Notes: generated by a model from the sequence alone, not told the origin. 64,000 bases of DNA from Symbiodinium natans (GCA_905221605.1 CAJNDS010002143.1:62001-126000); one strand, 5' to 3'. Shown: positions 22,670-34,730, counted from the first letter of the stretch. Numbers and translations are program-made.

Positions 22670-23395
22670 GGCCCGAACCCTACACTTTCAAACCCTAAAC
22701 CCGAAGCACTTCAGGGAGAGTCTGGTCTGGGGCTGGGCGGGGTGGGGCACTCGAGGCAGCACCTGGGCAATTCGGGGACACTCTGGGTTGGGCACTCCAG
22801 GCAGACTCACACTCCAGGGAGACTCTGGGGCACTCCAGGCAGACTCTGGAGTTGACTCTGGGGCTGGGGAGCAAGGAGTAGACCGGGCGAGGAGAAGAGC
22901 TCCGGGCGAGGAGAAGAGTTGAGTTTAAAATCTAACAACCCCACACCCAGGGTGGGTAAAACCTAAACCCCTAAACCCTAAAACCCTAAACCCTAAAAAC
23001 CCGAAAAAACCTAAAACCCCTAAACCCTCAAAACCCTCAGAACCCCAAACCCTCAAAACCCTAAAACCCTGAAAACCCTGAAAACCCTAAACCCTTACCT
23101 TAAACCTGAAACCCTAAGAGGCAATGGGCGGCCTGTGAAAGCTCACGAGAAAGAAACCTCGCACTAATGAAAACTGTTGGACTCCAATGACGACCTGAAC
23201 CCTAACCCGAAAACAGGAAAGAACTAAACCCTAAACCCTAAATCCTAAACCCTAAACCCAAATCCTAAACCCCAAACCCTGGCACATCCAGATCATAAAT
23301 TTGGAAGGCTTCCGGGGTCGTCTCTGGGGACCCTATATAAACCCTAAAAGGCCCTAAACCCTAAAAACAAACCCTCAATTCCTAAACCCGAGACC
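22670..23395. repeat. Interstitial telomere-like CCCTAAA tract
   Basis: Degenerate CCCTAAA, CCCTAAAA and CCCTGAAA units occur in three blocks (about 22670-22705, 22945-23125, 23196-23395). They are interrupted by GC-rich repeats of GGCAGACTCTGGGGCACTCC type at 22705-22930 and by unrelated sequence at 23127-23195. The unit is the complement of TTTAGGG, the telomere repeat known from plants and reported for dinoflagellates. Unit order is on the plus strand only. No splice-bounded exons are seen inside. Confidence 0.9.
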
Positions 23396-23844
23396 ATGAG
23401 CGGAGTTTTCTCTGGAGAAGTCTTTTGTTTTGTCTGGGACGACATCCGCACGACGAACCCAACGCTGGCGCTTCGTGGAACCTACGCCTAGACCACAAAA
23501 GAGCCAGCTTGCTCTGTGTGACGGCACATGCCCGTTGGGCCTCCATGCTAGATTCGCACCCCATTTATCATCGTGATTGACAGGTTGCGCCTTGTCAAAA
23601 ATGCCTAGCTCAAGACCGGAGAACAATGCCTGGTCGGGACGGAATTGACCCCGCATTCTCGCTCGACTGCAACATTGCACTGAATCGCCTGTGATGCCAT
23701 GAAGCCGTAGGCCACACTATCCAAGTCAACGTCATCACCGGACTCCCAGCTTGTGCGAGAGAAAGCCCGCACCTCAATGATCGTAGCAGACAGCAAGGCG
23801 TAAGCTTTGTAACAAGGAGGTGCATTGCGATGAGCCGTCGGCAC
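23375..23844 (-). CDS. Unassigned exons beside the telomere-like tract
   Basis: Two overlapping minus-strand frames are protein-like. One, ending in TAG at 23605, reads ATIIEVRAFSRTSWESGDDV, DLDSVAYGFMASQAIQCNVA and VERECGVNSVPTRHC. The other continues downstream to 23375 with RPDQALFSGLELGIFDKAQP, HDDKWGANLAWRPNGHVPSH and RADVVPDKTKDFSREN. They may be consecutive exons, the first ending before the overlap. No family was recognised and the splice sites are not settled. Confidence 0.4.
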
Positions 23845-24121
23845 TCTGCGTAAGCGCAGGAAGCTGCTGGGAAGTTATTCGTGAGTGGACTTTCGCATAC
23901 CTCGAGATGGCCCTGCGCAGTCAGAATCCGCTCACAATCAGGTACCCCCTATGCGTGTGGCATGTGTGGCTTCCGGCCGAGAGGCATCTGGAATCTAGAA
24001 CAAGCGGAGCAGGATCTGGTCTCCTTCCCCCTTGCAACCCTGCGGTACCCCGCCCTCCCCTTTTCTGTGACACCTCCCCGGACCACTTGGAGGAGCCCTG
24101 GATCCCCTCCTCGGACCCCTC

Positions 24122-24894
24122 TTAAGACCCTTTGTGGGACAGCGTTGGGACAGTCCGGCTGCCGAGGCGCGCGCAAGCGCTTACAATTCTTCTAGCGGCA
24201 TTGATGCTGCACGTTTGCGATGCTGCGGTCCTCGTCACACCCCTCGCTGCAGCGAATACAGCCATGAAGACCTCGGCCAGGAGCCACGCAACGCAGAAAG
24301 CTGCCAAAGCTGCAAGAGCACAGTCTGGAAGCTGGAAAAAACTCTGAGGTGGAGCTTTCCGCCGGCCTCACTCACGTGTCAACTTTGCCCCTCTCAAAGC
24401 CAATGCTGGCGGCATATGCGGCATTTCATCACGGACGTCAATTTGCCAGCTCACAGTCTTCACCGCTCCTAAAATTGGGCTGTCTTTTTGTGGAAACCTC
24501 TGCAACCTCAAAAAGCATGACCTGGAGGCCATGATCTCTACCCACCCGCAGCACACTCCAGCACCATGGGCCTCAATTCTTGGATCGCCTGCTAAAAATC
24601 AAGATCGCAGAAAAACCATGACAGGTAATTAGCCTGAGAGCTTATGCGTCGGAAGTTCGACTGAAGGCACAAGCTCGTTTTCCGACTTCTGGTGCGCGCA
24701 GGACTCGCAAACATGGCATTCAAAACTGCACATGTTGCGTGCACGATGTCATATTGCTGATGGTCCGAAATGTCAGGAGAATGCTGCAAGCTAAAGTCCA
24801 CACATCTTGTGCACACGTCAGCTCGCCGTGGTACTGGGCCTGCCTTTTCACGCACAGGGCGGAACGCAAGTGCATCACAAGTCACTATGAGCAC
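24122..24894 (-). CDS. Possible membrane-protein exons
   Basis: A hydrophobic stretch near 24240-24307 reads AAFCVAWLLAEVFMAVFAAA before a GTGTGA donor. Upstream, around 24650-24800, the strand reads SPDISDHQQYDIVHATCAVL. Both are isolated candidates, called only from composition and the neighbouring exons on the same strand. Confidence 0.25.
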
Positions 24895-25106
24895 GTTGAG
24901 CTTGTCTGCTGGACAAAGTGGTGGGCAACATCCAATACAACCTTAGCCGGGTTGAAGTGTCATATGACAGGGTCAGAACCGACAGCCAGTGTCGACTGTG
25001 TCCTGAGCTCTCCATGCATAATTTGCTATTATTTTCTATTTACGTGCCAGCAGGACGCAGGCTTCCGGCAATCAAGCCGGTGGAGAGCAATGACAAGGCC
25101 AGATAC

Positions 25107-25494
25107 CTGTGCAACGCTTAAAAGACTGGCCACGGTCACGCCCCGAATCTGCACTTCCCAGCCTGAAGCTAGCTGGTGCGGAAGGTTCGGCACCTGAAGC
25201 TGCAAGGCACACGTGACAAATCTGGACTCCAATAGAAAACTCAATCGTAAAAGCATTGTAGTGAGAGCTGGGGGCCCAAACTCCTGTCTTTGGCTTTGGC
25301 GCTTTCAGTCCGATTGGTTGAGGACTTGAGCAGCCCACGGCCCATCGCCTGATCCACGAAAAGAGCTTTTGCAAGCGCCCAAGCGCCCAGAGAGGAAGAA
25401 TGGACGCTGGGCCCACCAAGGTCCAGTAGAACTGCAGGACGACCACTGCTGCAAAGGAAAGGCTTGCCTGGGCAAATGCTTGCAGTCCTGTCAA
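25107..25494 (-). CDS. Membrane protein exons, unassigned
   Basis: Exon 25107-25162 is bounded by TTCAG and CACAG/gtatct and reads WEVQIRGVTVASLLSVAQ in the open frame. Upstream, near 25380-25494, a frame reads AQASLSFAAVVVLQFYWTLV, then GPASILPLWALGRLQKLFSW, two hydrophobic spans followed by a basic RR. They are on the same strand and close together, so one membrane-protein gene is likely. No family can be named. Confidence 0.45.
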
Positions 25495-26404
25495 ATGTTA
25501 GTGGCACCAGCGTGCAACAGCGAATGCATCACTTCTACCACCTATGTATACACAAAGCAGAACAGTACGTTTTCCTGTAAGTAGCTTGAATAGAGCTGTA
25601 TCTGCATTGCATATCTGAAGCTGAGCTGCATAGCTTGCCCTTCTTCAGATCAGCTGAGAAAGGAATATTTGGAGAACCCCCTCTACACAATAGTCCTGCC
25701 TAACCCAACCGAACCGGAAACACCACACCCCCCTCCCGATCTGAGTGATCAGGTTGCGTGACGATGCCCTCCTTCAAGCCCGGGGGGGTGGGTCCATGGC
25801 CCAGATGTTCAGTGCTACACTATGTCAGCTGTTATGAAATCCCACAATGGGAATGTGGGATTAACAGGCCAAGCATTCCATGCCTCCGCCTGCATCTCTC
25901 CACCATCTCCTCGTCTGTCACTTCTGAAAAGCTTGGGAGCAGGCGTAGCTTCTGATCGCAGGCGGCCTGACCTAGCAAAATGCGCGCGCGCGCGTGCGCA
26001 ACATGGATAGAAGCTGAAGATACACTTCACAATCTGATGCCTCGACAACCAGTGCAGTCAGTGGCGCTGGAAGCGCCTCAGCAAACTTAATTTCTGGCCA
26101 CGAAAACCGTGGAGAACCTGTTGGTCCCTTCAGACACAACGCTGAGCGCCCGGTTCTAAAACGATCCTGCCCACACCTGTCCGTGCTAGGAACTCCTTCT
26201 CATTCATCATGCAACATGGTGTACTGTGTACTAATTACCTATTTAAGGAGGACCTATTGCTACCTTCGGTTCGCTTCGCGGCTACACGACAAGCTGAGCT
26301 CTTGGGATGTCGACATTAGCACACAGTCAAAGCCGAAAGAACAAGCAATTGTTGTGCGATACTTCCGCTGCCGCTGGTGCTGGGGAAAGCCACAGTGCAA
26401 GTCT

Positions 26405-26640
26405 TTAGCATGTTTGCTGCACATCCACGAAATCTGTTGGCATTATCCCAGGTATTTCAGCAAGGCCTGAACCGTGAAGATGCCATCTCAGATGCTGGCT
26501 GTTAGCGGAGAAGCAAACCCAAATGTGCTTGCCTGAGGCATAGCATCCGGGCATCCGCAACCCGAACTCACGGAAATCGGGGAGCAGTTGAGGGGTCGAC
26601 CAAGAGCGCTGTTCCGAGCGCAGGAAACCATATGAGACGT
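26405..26640 (-). CDS. Possible exon, unassigned
   Basis: The minus strand reads DFREFGLRMPGCYASGKHIW and then VCFSANSQHLRWHLHGS before a possible GC donor. It is protein-like, but frame and boundaries are uncertain. The 25.5-27.8 kb interval otherwise holds short CG runs (25982-25994), a hairpin at about 26847-26866 (GGAGGGTT/AACCCTCC) and C-rich sequence near 27478-27502. Confidence 0.25.
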
Positions 26641-27654
26641 ATGAGCACCTGGGCGCTTTCAAAGACCCTGCCCTGTTCACACCAGCACAGTCAGCACAGC
26701 GCCTGCATCCTGAGCTCAACGACAACAACGACACGCTGGGACTTTGTTGCGCATCTGCACGGTATATCACAGTATATCGGATTGGTTCAGGCCGTTTTCC
26801 TTTGAAAAACCTGCGGCCTTGGCACATGCGACTGTGCATCAGGCGGGGAGGGTTTTGAACCCTCCGCGTAGGTACAAAACCTGGACCACTGCCCTTGCAA
26901 AATTCTCTCAGCTAAAACTTTGGCATCCACGGCCTGTGCTGAGGACGTGAACTCTGAATGTCTCCGGAATCATACGTACTCCATAGGGACAACGACGGAC
27001 TACGTGCGACGAAGGGGTGCCTTTCAGGGCGTCTTCTCTGGGTCGCAGTCTCTATTGCCTCTGCCGGTCACACCATCTTTTCGCTGCAGACCGGCCTGGC
27101 ACCAATGTTGATTTGGGGGCACGAAGATACACGGGTTCCTAGTTCAGTAATGTTCAGTATCCATCCGCCTGGCAAACTTGAGCTGGGCTCGAGCGTTCTG
27201 TGAGCCACTGTAGCATGTAAACTTCGGGATCCTGGCGGCCAAGCTCCCTTCGACAACTTTCCATGCTCCGCACAGAGGCCCTCCCTTTGCGAACATTCTT
27301 GGTGCGCAGTCACACAGAAGCAGACCGGTTTGATCCGTTTGGGTTAGCGGGCGCAATGCGGTCCCGGTGCGTTTGGACATCCGCCGAGGCCTCGGGCCGC
27401 AGGTGTCTGGGTAACACAGAGCAACCCACACCCCAACGGCATCTGACGCCAATGTTCTACCCAGCTCCCCACGCCCCCACCCACCCCCCACCCCCCCCCC
27501 ACCAGGCCGAGGCGGGTCGCGTAGCGTCAAAATTAACAGCTGCTTCAAAAGCCCAGCGGATGCCAACAGTGATGCCAACGGCATCTGATGCCAATGTTCT
27601 ACCGAGATCTTAGATCTCCGGACTCCAGATAACTCCATATTTATTCCGAGATGG

Positions 27655-27790
27655 TGGTCCAGGTCCGCCGTCGTTCCTGGCCGTCTCCTGGCCGTCTGGC
27701 CGTCTCCGGGCGTTTCCGGGCGTCTCCGAGCTGTCTCCTGGCCGTCTCCTGGCCGTCTCCTGGCCGTCTCCTGGCCGTCTCCTGACCTCC
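27655..27790. repeat. GGCCGTCTCCT minisatellite
   Basis: Tandem copies of an 11-base unit (TGGCCGTCTCC) with variants GGGCGTTTCCG and CGAGCTGTCTCC. On the minus strand it reads as GDGQETARRRP repeats. It lies directly 3' of the RIIa-like exon and probably in its intron. Confidence 0.9.
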
Positions 27791-27830
27791 TTTCGTTGTT
27801 CGTGGATTTGCTTGATTCGTTAAGGCAGAC

Positions 27831-28069
27831 GGTCCGGAGGCAAGAAATGTATGATGCGAGGTCCTGAGGCTGCTCCTGCAGGACGGAATTCATCATCTTT
27901 GTGACAAGGCGGTCCAGGCCATGCCTGTCCACATACCTAACGTCAAGGACGAAACCGTCAGGAACAGCCGGAACAGTCTACTTGCCTGGCAGCCGGCCTT
28001 TGGGCTTCTTCTTGTCCCTTCGTCAGCATTGGCGGCATTGCAGGCTCCAACTTGCTCAGGGATCCGTCA
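27831..28069 (-). CDS. RIIa/Dpy-30-type docking module (two exons)
   Basis: Exon 27986-28069 encodes DGSLSKLEPAMPPMLTKGQE and EAQRPAA, ending in AG before a GC donor (GCAAGT). The next exon starts at 27936 and completes the codon in phase: RYVDRHGLDRLVTKMMNSVL, then QEQPQDLASYIS. It probably ends at a GT donor near 27831. The pattern Y...HG...L...MMNS.LQEQP.D...YI is that of the RII-alpha/Dpy-30 dimerisation and docking fold found in PKA regulatory subunits, flagellar radial-spoke proteins and adenylate kinases. Role: dimer formation and AKAP-like docking, by inference. Domains beyond this module were not found. Confidence 0.6.
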
Positions 28070-28956
28070 CTGAGGCCCTATGTTTCATGTCGCACTTTCG
28101 ATTTCAATACACACAATACATGGCTAAGCCAGGTTGGTAGAAGGCAGCCGCCTTCCCGTAACAGCTTGTAACAGAGACTCTGCGATTGGCTCTGCTGAAG
28201 AGAGAATCCACGAGCAATGTGATTCTCCCCCGGCCGGGCAGCGGAGCAGCTCTCAAGCTAAAGAATACTCTTTCCGAAGCTCTGTGGCTCTGTCATTCCT
28301 ATCATCTGAGATCTGCACCCAGGTCAGGTAGAAGCCGACTTCGCACCAGGCTGGCCGTCCTAAGAGTCGGCGAAGAGTGAGCAGGACCGTGTTGACCTGC
28401 ACATTCTCCAATCTTGAGAAATTTTGGGATCAATCGTAGCCAATTTTTCTTCGAACCTCCACGAGCAAGGCCCGGCTCGCGTTGACGCGATGGGTCACCT
28501 CAAGTGCGATCGACTCAACGACAACCGCGCACCTGTCATTGTCTCGTGCGTCGCGTCTTTTGTCTTTTGTCGTCTCTTTTGGGATCGTCTGTTGAGGTCT
28601 TGCGCACTCCTCCCCAATCCTGCAGCTCGTTGCCGCTCGGGTGCATACTCCATGGGCTCCACTATGACGATCAGAGTCACCTCACACCAAGAGCATGCGG
28701 GCACTCTGCATTGTTCTGCGATTGGTTGTCGAGGATGTCAAGGCCAGTACCAGGTGATGCAAGATGATGCTCACTGGCGCCTTGACCTGTCCGGACTACA
28801 CTGAGTACATGGAGAACACTACGTCATGTTTCTGAGATGTCGCCATGCTCAACAGACGATCCAACTTAACTGAAGCCACTAAACAAACAGACGGCATACG
28901 AGCAGAACACATGGGGAAAGCAATCGCTTCTTGAGGACTAGCTTGGCCGATGGGAG

Positions 28957-29187
28957 TCATCTCGTAAGATCCGGGAGCCCTGCCATGTCTGGCTGCAGCG
29001 CGATCCAGAAGGCATCGCTCACCAAGTATGCTGCAGTCACGGCCACAACTATCGTGTGAAGCACTGACTCCTGCGACTCACGTGCAAACGAGCTGTTGGG
29101 ACCATCTGCTCCCTTTCAGTCCTCACCAGACTCCAGGGCAGCTGCGCTCAGGACGAAGATTGCGGTCAATGCCTCGAATCCACCCAA
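28957..29187 (-). CDS. C-terminal exons of a membrane protein
   Basis: Exon 29127-29187 (after TCCGCAAG with a good pyrimidine tract, donor CTG/gtgagg) reads LGGFEALTAIFVLSAAALES. It joins in phase 1 to exon 28957-29048, reading VAVTAAYLVSDAFWIALQPD and then MAGLPDLTR before TGA. Both exons form hydrophobic spans. An upstream exon near 29310-29362 is bounded by GTGCAG and CAGCAG/gttgca but is open in two frames. The family is unknown; the length and TM pattern suit the last two helices of a transporter or channel. Confidence 0.55.
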
Positions 29188-29565
29188 CTTGCGGAGGGCA
29201 ACAGGCCGTGTCAAGACAAGAGCCAGGCAGCAACATTGCTCCAATCGTGGAGCAACCCTGCTGTCAAGGGCCTGGCTGCTCTTCAAACAAATGATGCATG
29301 CATGTGCAACCTGCTGTCGCGCCTCCGCTCTTGAGGATCTTCTCTAAGCACAGACATGGCACCTGCACGAGGTAAACTGGCCTGAGGCATGGTCTTGCCA
29401 TGCAAGCACAGCCAACACAGAGATCTCCGGCCTTCGGGAATCACACCAAACAGGCGCGCTGCACTTCTGCGCCATCCATGCTGGGAGAAAACTCTCAGTG
29501 GTTTGACTCTCTCCCTCTCTTCTGCACTATGCGGGAGGCCCAGAGATGCGGGTAGGCTCGGGGTC

Positions 29566-29602
29566 GCAGAGTCGTGGAGTCGTGGAGTCGTGGAGTCTGG
29601 AG
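29566..29602. repeat. AGTCGTGG short tandem repeat
   Basis: Consecutive copies of AGTCGTGG/AGTCGTGGAGTC form a small minisatellite. No exon was recognised around it (29370-29970). Confidence 0.8.
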
Positions 29603-29979
29603 ACTGTAGAGGTCAAGAATGGCACGAGCAATGTCCATCAATGTCCCTCATCCACTCGTTTGCAGGCTGAAGGAGTGACATCGATGAGTACAACTGCGGC
29701 AGCATCTTTACAGCAAACGGCTCCGTAGAAACATGAGAAACATGGTGCTAGCCGATTACAGCCGATCGGGACGTCTTGTCTCAATCTAACTGAAAACTAC
29801 GGCTTCAGAGCTCTCTGGACTTTGGCTATGTACAATCGAAAGCTCCATCCGGACCTTCCAGGACCTATCACATCCTGGGCATCACAGCCCGCAGCGCCCC
29901 GCAGACGAGGAGTTCTTCTCTTCGTGACTGACAGGGGCTACGTCCTCCACGGTCTTTCGCGTTCTTCTGCTATTCCATG

Positions 29980-31222
29980 CTATTCATGCATGATAATCCT
30001 GTCGAGCACTCTCAGCTTCTGCATCCTCCAGCTCGAGCGGTGGGTTCGCTCGCGCTTGACTTCTTGCTTGAGCGGTGCAACCGGATCTTGCTGCTCCTTT
30101 GCCCTGTCAACCAACGTGCGAGCCAGTGCTTCATTCAGGTACAGTAGACTGCCGTTCGTCAGAACCAGAATCCTTGCTTCGCTACTTTGCACTCGCACCT
30201 CACACCCGGATGGGTATGGGCACTCGCCCTTCGGATCGTAAAGAGCTGCTAGCCCGAAGCATTCTCCCACATGCAATTGGCAAAGCTCCACATCAGGTGG
30301 AGCAATTCCTAAGAATGGAGCTGTCCGTCGCTGGCGCAGTGCTGCCTGCCAAGTTGTTCCACGGCGAGGGGTCCCCGGCTTTCGAGGCATGAAGCGCGAA
30401 GGTCGCTGGGAAGCTCCACTTGCCACAGATGTGCTGTGTGTGACCGGAAGCAGCAGCGGTCGGCTTCCAAGCTGGAATACGGGAAGCTCAGAGCCTTCTG
30501 TAGCTTTCAGTTTAAAGCGACTGAGTTGGCTTGCTTCCTCTTGTCTCTGTCTCAGAGCGCGAAGATTCTTATTCGCGCGGGAGTTCGCATTCGCATGGTT
30601 CGCACGTGCACTTGGCAGCTTGTCAGCGCGCATGCGTCTTGAGGCACTGTTGGGTCGAGACTGGGTTGCTGTTCCTGACCCAGAGTCCTGTGCACTACTT
30701 TGCGCGCTCCCATCGAGGAGGCTTCCCGGAACTCGGCCCATCCCAATGATCCGTGAGACATCCTCAACGCTGCCCATGCCGGCTTCCTGGTCTGCAACAG
30801 GAACCGACACCCTCACATAGCCTTCTGAGACGAGGAAGCAAGCGTGAATCGCCTTCGGCTGCAGGCGAGCTCTGCAGACTTTCAGACACACCTAATCATG
30901 CTGCGAAAGCGCGTGAAGCGCACGAAAGTGCATGCATCATGACTGTCACTTCTTGCACCGGCCTGCCCAATCTCCAAGAAAACGTCATCATACCGTAGTA
31001 CGATTTCCTGATTAAAGGCGGCTTTTGACAACCATGTACTGAGCCTGACATTGTTCAACATTGATGTAGGATGCTTAGACAAGCTCAGAGATTCTTTGAT
31101 GGTTTGACAAGTCTGACTCTGACAGCAAGCGGGGCCTCCACATTGGAGGCCAACAGCGCCAGGTTGTTGATACTCGCCCCCTCGAAAAACGGCGAGCTCG
31201 TCAGCGCTTGCACCTGTTGCAG
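29980..31222 (-). CDS. Cyclic-nucleotide-binding domain protein with long insertion
   Basis: Three exons: 31131-31222 (VQALTSSPFFEGASINNLAL), 30984-31044 (SKAAFNQEIVLRYDD, GT donor) and 29980-30858, joined in consistent phases. The joined strand order, with EIVLRYDD followed by PKAIHACFLVSEGYVRVSVP, is the start of the cNMP beta-roll (family: F..GEIV...GD..F.V..G.V.V). After about 150 basic, low-complexity residues (PNSASRRMRAD, RALRQRQEE) the fold resumes with ELCQLHVGECFGLAALYD, SGCEVRVQSSEARILVLTNG and a Lys/Arg-rich tail, then a TAG stop. GECFGLA matches the FGE phosphate-binding cassette, but the usual RTA is replaced by GCEVRV, so nucleotide binding is doubtful. The last exon, 879 bases, is by far the longest in the window. 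Sibling region: 34740-35345. Confidence 0.65.
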
Positions 31223-31639
31223 CTGCACTTGCAAATGCGCTTGCAGATGCACCTTACTTGAGGGCATGCGTCCGCGCCGTTCAGCGACAAATTGCGTACC
31301 AGCTGAGAGAGGATGGAAGCAATCGGACGCGTGCAGAATTTGCAGCCGTGCCCGACCGCATGGACCGGTAGGTGCGCACTTGGGTCGCTGCATCCCCGAC
31401 CGCGTGAAGGAAGTCCGTGGCGATGTGCTGGAGAGGAGTTGAATCTCCGCGTGCGGCAGGTGCACCCGCTGCCGGCCCTCCGACACCGCTTTTTCGCTGG
31501 GGGATGAGCATCGGGCCTGTTGGATTACTGTGGGGTCGCAATGGGGAAATGAATGACGGAGATGCTTTGCATTCGAGAACCAGATCAGCCCTGCTGCTGG
31601 AATCCGGGAGCGACTGCCTTTGCTCCGGCCGAGCATACT

Positions 31640-32460
31640 GGGCCTGACGATGTCTGACGGCCTTACGGTGGTTGATCTTCGACTCTACCTGGCGAGGTTC
31701 CTGCGCGGATATCCACTAATTGCACATTAGAGGAATGGTTCTCAGGGAGCGCAATTGCCACGCCGCGGGCCCCGCGGGCACAACAAAATCGCCAAGACTT
31801 GAAACGTACGGCGTGGGGGACGAAACCACTACCATCGCCAAGGCATAGGCTGACCATCATGAGCGGCATGGCGTCGCCTCGCCACAGCGGGGAAACACCA
31901 GGGGCCAGAACTCGCTACGAAAGCCAGGATCAAGAGCATATGTCGTCACCACCCGTCGCATCATGAGCACCAATGGGTCGCCCTTTCTCCTCCGGCCGCC
32001 ACGGGAGAAGGAGCCAACCCCACCCGAAAACACCCCACAAGCCAACAACTAGCAACATGGAGACACATTTTGGCCATCCCGGTTCCCCACCAACCCTAAA
32101 GCCTTCTCGGCTCACTTCGTTCGAAGGAGGAATCTCCCAGGGGGCCTTTCGCGACAAATGGAGTAGAACTGGTGCAAAGCATTCTACCAACAGGAGCCAC
32201 CAGGAACATCCTTGCCAAACTAGATGCACATGCATCCAGCTGACTAAGCTGTGTCTGGCCCTTTGCTTGAGCAAATGACCCACGAAGGCCACGAAGCCCA
32301 CCGTGGGCACTTGGCAGCCTGTTGGAGTGATGCCGATGAGCATTCACGCGTTGCAGGCTGAGTAGCGATCATCCGCTTACTGTACACGCATGCTTCTGGG
32401 ATCTGGCCTCATGTCGGGTAAGCGAAAACAATCTTACACTTAGGTCGAGCAAGAGACCAA
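31640..32460. other. No confident gene
   Basis: The minus strand stays open over 31930-32343 with a Trp/Leu-rich product (VGLWGVFGWGWLLLPW), and the plus strand is open over much the same bases. There are no recognisable splice-bounded exons and no family. It could be part of an interspersed repeat. Confidence 0.35.
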
Positions 32461-32569
32461 TCACATGTGCATCCGACAGAAGCAGAGACTGCCGTAATTA
32501 GCATTGGCGGCAGAATTGAAATATTCCCTCATGCCCCCGCAAAGGTACTCCGCGCCATGTTCAACTGCT

Positions 32570-32643
32570 CTTACACACACAGACACACACAAGTGCACAC
32601 ACCCCCGCGCGCGCGCACACACGCTCGTACACACCTGTACACA

Positions 32644-32736
<93 letters not shown>

Positions 32737-33575
32737 CACACCCACACCCACACACACACACACCACACCCCACCCACACCACACCCACACCCACACCACA
32801 CCACCCACACCACACACACACCCACACACACCACACCCACACCACACCCACACCCACACACACACACCCACACACCACACCCACACACCCACACCCCCAC
32901 ACACCACACACCCACACACACACACACCCCCACACACACACACACACCCACACACCCACACACACCCACACACACACCCACACACCCACACACCCAACCC
33001 ACACACCCACACACACCACACACCCACACACCCGCCACACACCCGCCACACACCCGCCACACACCACACAACCCACCACACACACCCACACACCCACACA
33101 CCCACACACCCACACACCCACACACCCACACACCCACACACCCACACACCCACACACCCACACACCAACACACCCACACACCCACACACCCACACACCCA
33201 CACACCCACACACCCACACACCCACACACCCACACACCCACACACCCACACACCCACACACCCACACACCCACACACCCACACACCCACACACCCACACA
33301 CCCACACACCCCACACACCCACACACCCACACACCCACACACCCACACACCCACACACCCACACACCCACACACCCACACACCCACACACCCACACACCC
33401 ACACACACCCACACACCCACACACCCACACACCCACACACCCACACACCCACACACCCACACACCCACACACCCACACACCCACACACCCACACACCCAC
33501 ACACCCACACACCCACACACCCACACACCCACACACCCACACCCACACCCACACCCACGCGCGCGCGCATGCCAA
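32570..33575. repeat. One-kilobase CA / CACACCCA array
   Basis: It starts with (CA)n and ACGC variants (32570-32750) and continues with irregular CACCCACA and ACCACACC units. From about 33080 to 33540 it is a nearly regular CACACCCA array. Three plus-strand and three minus-strand frames of 330-485 codons are artefacts. It has the same unit as 8981-9535. Confidence 0.97.
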
Positions 33576-33579
33576 ACGC

Positions 33580-34730
33580 CCGAAAGACTGAGGCCGGCCC
33601 CATTCGCAGAAGGCAGGAAAACGTCGCCCGCGGATCTTGTGGATCCGCAGAACATCGGAAACTTGCGGGCGTGGACTGCCCCTCAGAAGTCGTGGGGCCA
33701 GCCGAAGAAGGGCACGAAAGAGTGCCCCGATGTGGCCCGGTGCATCAACAGAGAGCCATAGCTACAGCTATGACTCTGACGTGTAAAGCCATGGCTACAG
33801 TAGCTATGACATGCTATGACGTGAAAAGCGCTCGAGCACAGTGCTTCGGAGCCACAACACGATGGACACCCCAAAGGGACACAGAGAGGGGAACACGGCT
33901 AGAGAAGTCAACAGCTTCGAGTGACACACACGCGAGGTGCAGGTGCTACGCTCGATGCTAAACAGCACACAACTGTGCAACCCTACATACACCATATTGA
34001 TGCTTCTCTGGATATCGCGGCCTTGCGCTGCACGTCGGGCAGCAATGCTGCAGACTGGTCGTCCTGCAACGGGTGCAATCGCTGAAAACCCATGGCCCAT
34101 AGCATGTGCCCTTACTTTGCTCTGAGCCCCTCAGATTGCGACCAAAGCATACCAAAGCAGGCAAGTAACTTGCAGGAGTAACTTGCAGGTGCAACTCCCT
34201 AGCTTCTGAAATTGAAGCGTGTTGCAGAAGTCCTGCTCATTGGCTGCCTCTGTCGGCTTTGCCCTGGCAAGTCGCTCTTCGCTCTTCTCCAACATCTCTT
34301 CTTGACGATGACTCTGGACGAACGCTCCTGGGGCTGGGATCTGTCGGCTGGTCCACCAAACCCATAGCCTCCCACGTCCATCGGGCAGGACACCAAGTCA
34401 AGGCCATGATGCGATCACAACAGGGTCCGACTTCTGTCGGTCTTCTTGCCGAACCTCTGCCCTCCCAGTATCTTCCCCGTGCTTCCCCATCTCTGGCCTG
34501 GCGGTAGTCTCCTGCGCATATTCGCCTTAGCCGTACTTCAGGCTTGGGAGCGTGCTGCAGAGACTTGGCAAGTGTGCAGAATTTTCCGGTCTTTGGCCCA
34601 GGCAAAAGACAAGTGTCCTGACATGGCAATCACGTATGAAATCGAGCAGCGCCTTCACGTATGCCATCGCCAGGCTTGCAGGCCTCCTGAGCCAATGCCC
34701 CAGCCTTTCGACGGGGAGGGCCCTCCTTCA
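33580..34730 (-). other. Weak exon candidates between the two cNBD regions
   Basis: Minus-strand pieces include SGHSFVPFFGWPHDF followed by TGA at 33683, and a frame near 34240-34560 reading PKPEVRLRRICAGDYRQARD with a stop at 34237. These may be the 3' part of the cNBD gene at 34740-35345, but the joins are not fixed. A short region at 33757-33830 repeats CATAGCTAC/AGCTATGAC units. Confidence 0.25.

Noticed and set aside
22670-23395. Possible true chromosome end
   Set aside because: Unique sequence and exons occur on both sides, and the units are too degenerate for an active telomere.
26847-26866. GGAGGGTT/AACCCTCC hairpin considered as a tRNA T-arm
   Set aside because: The loop has three bases rather than seven and no acceptor stem or anticodon arm fits around it.
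32461-33961. Open frames of up to 485 codons over the CACACCCA array
   Set aside because: All six frames are open because the repeat contains no stop; the products are two- or three-residue repeats.
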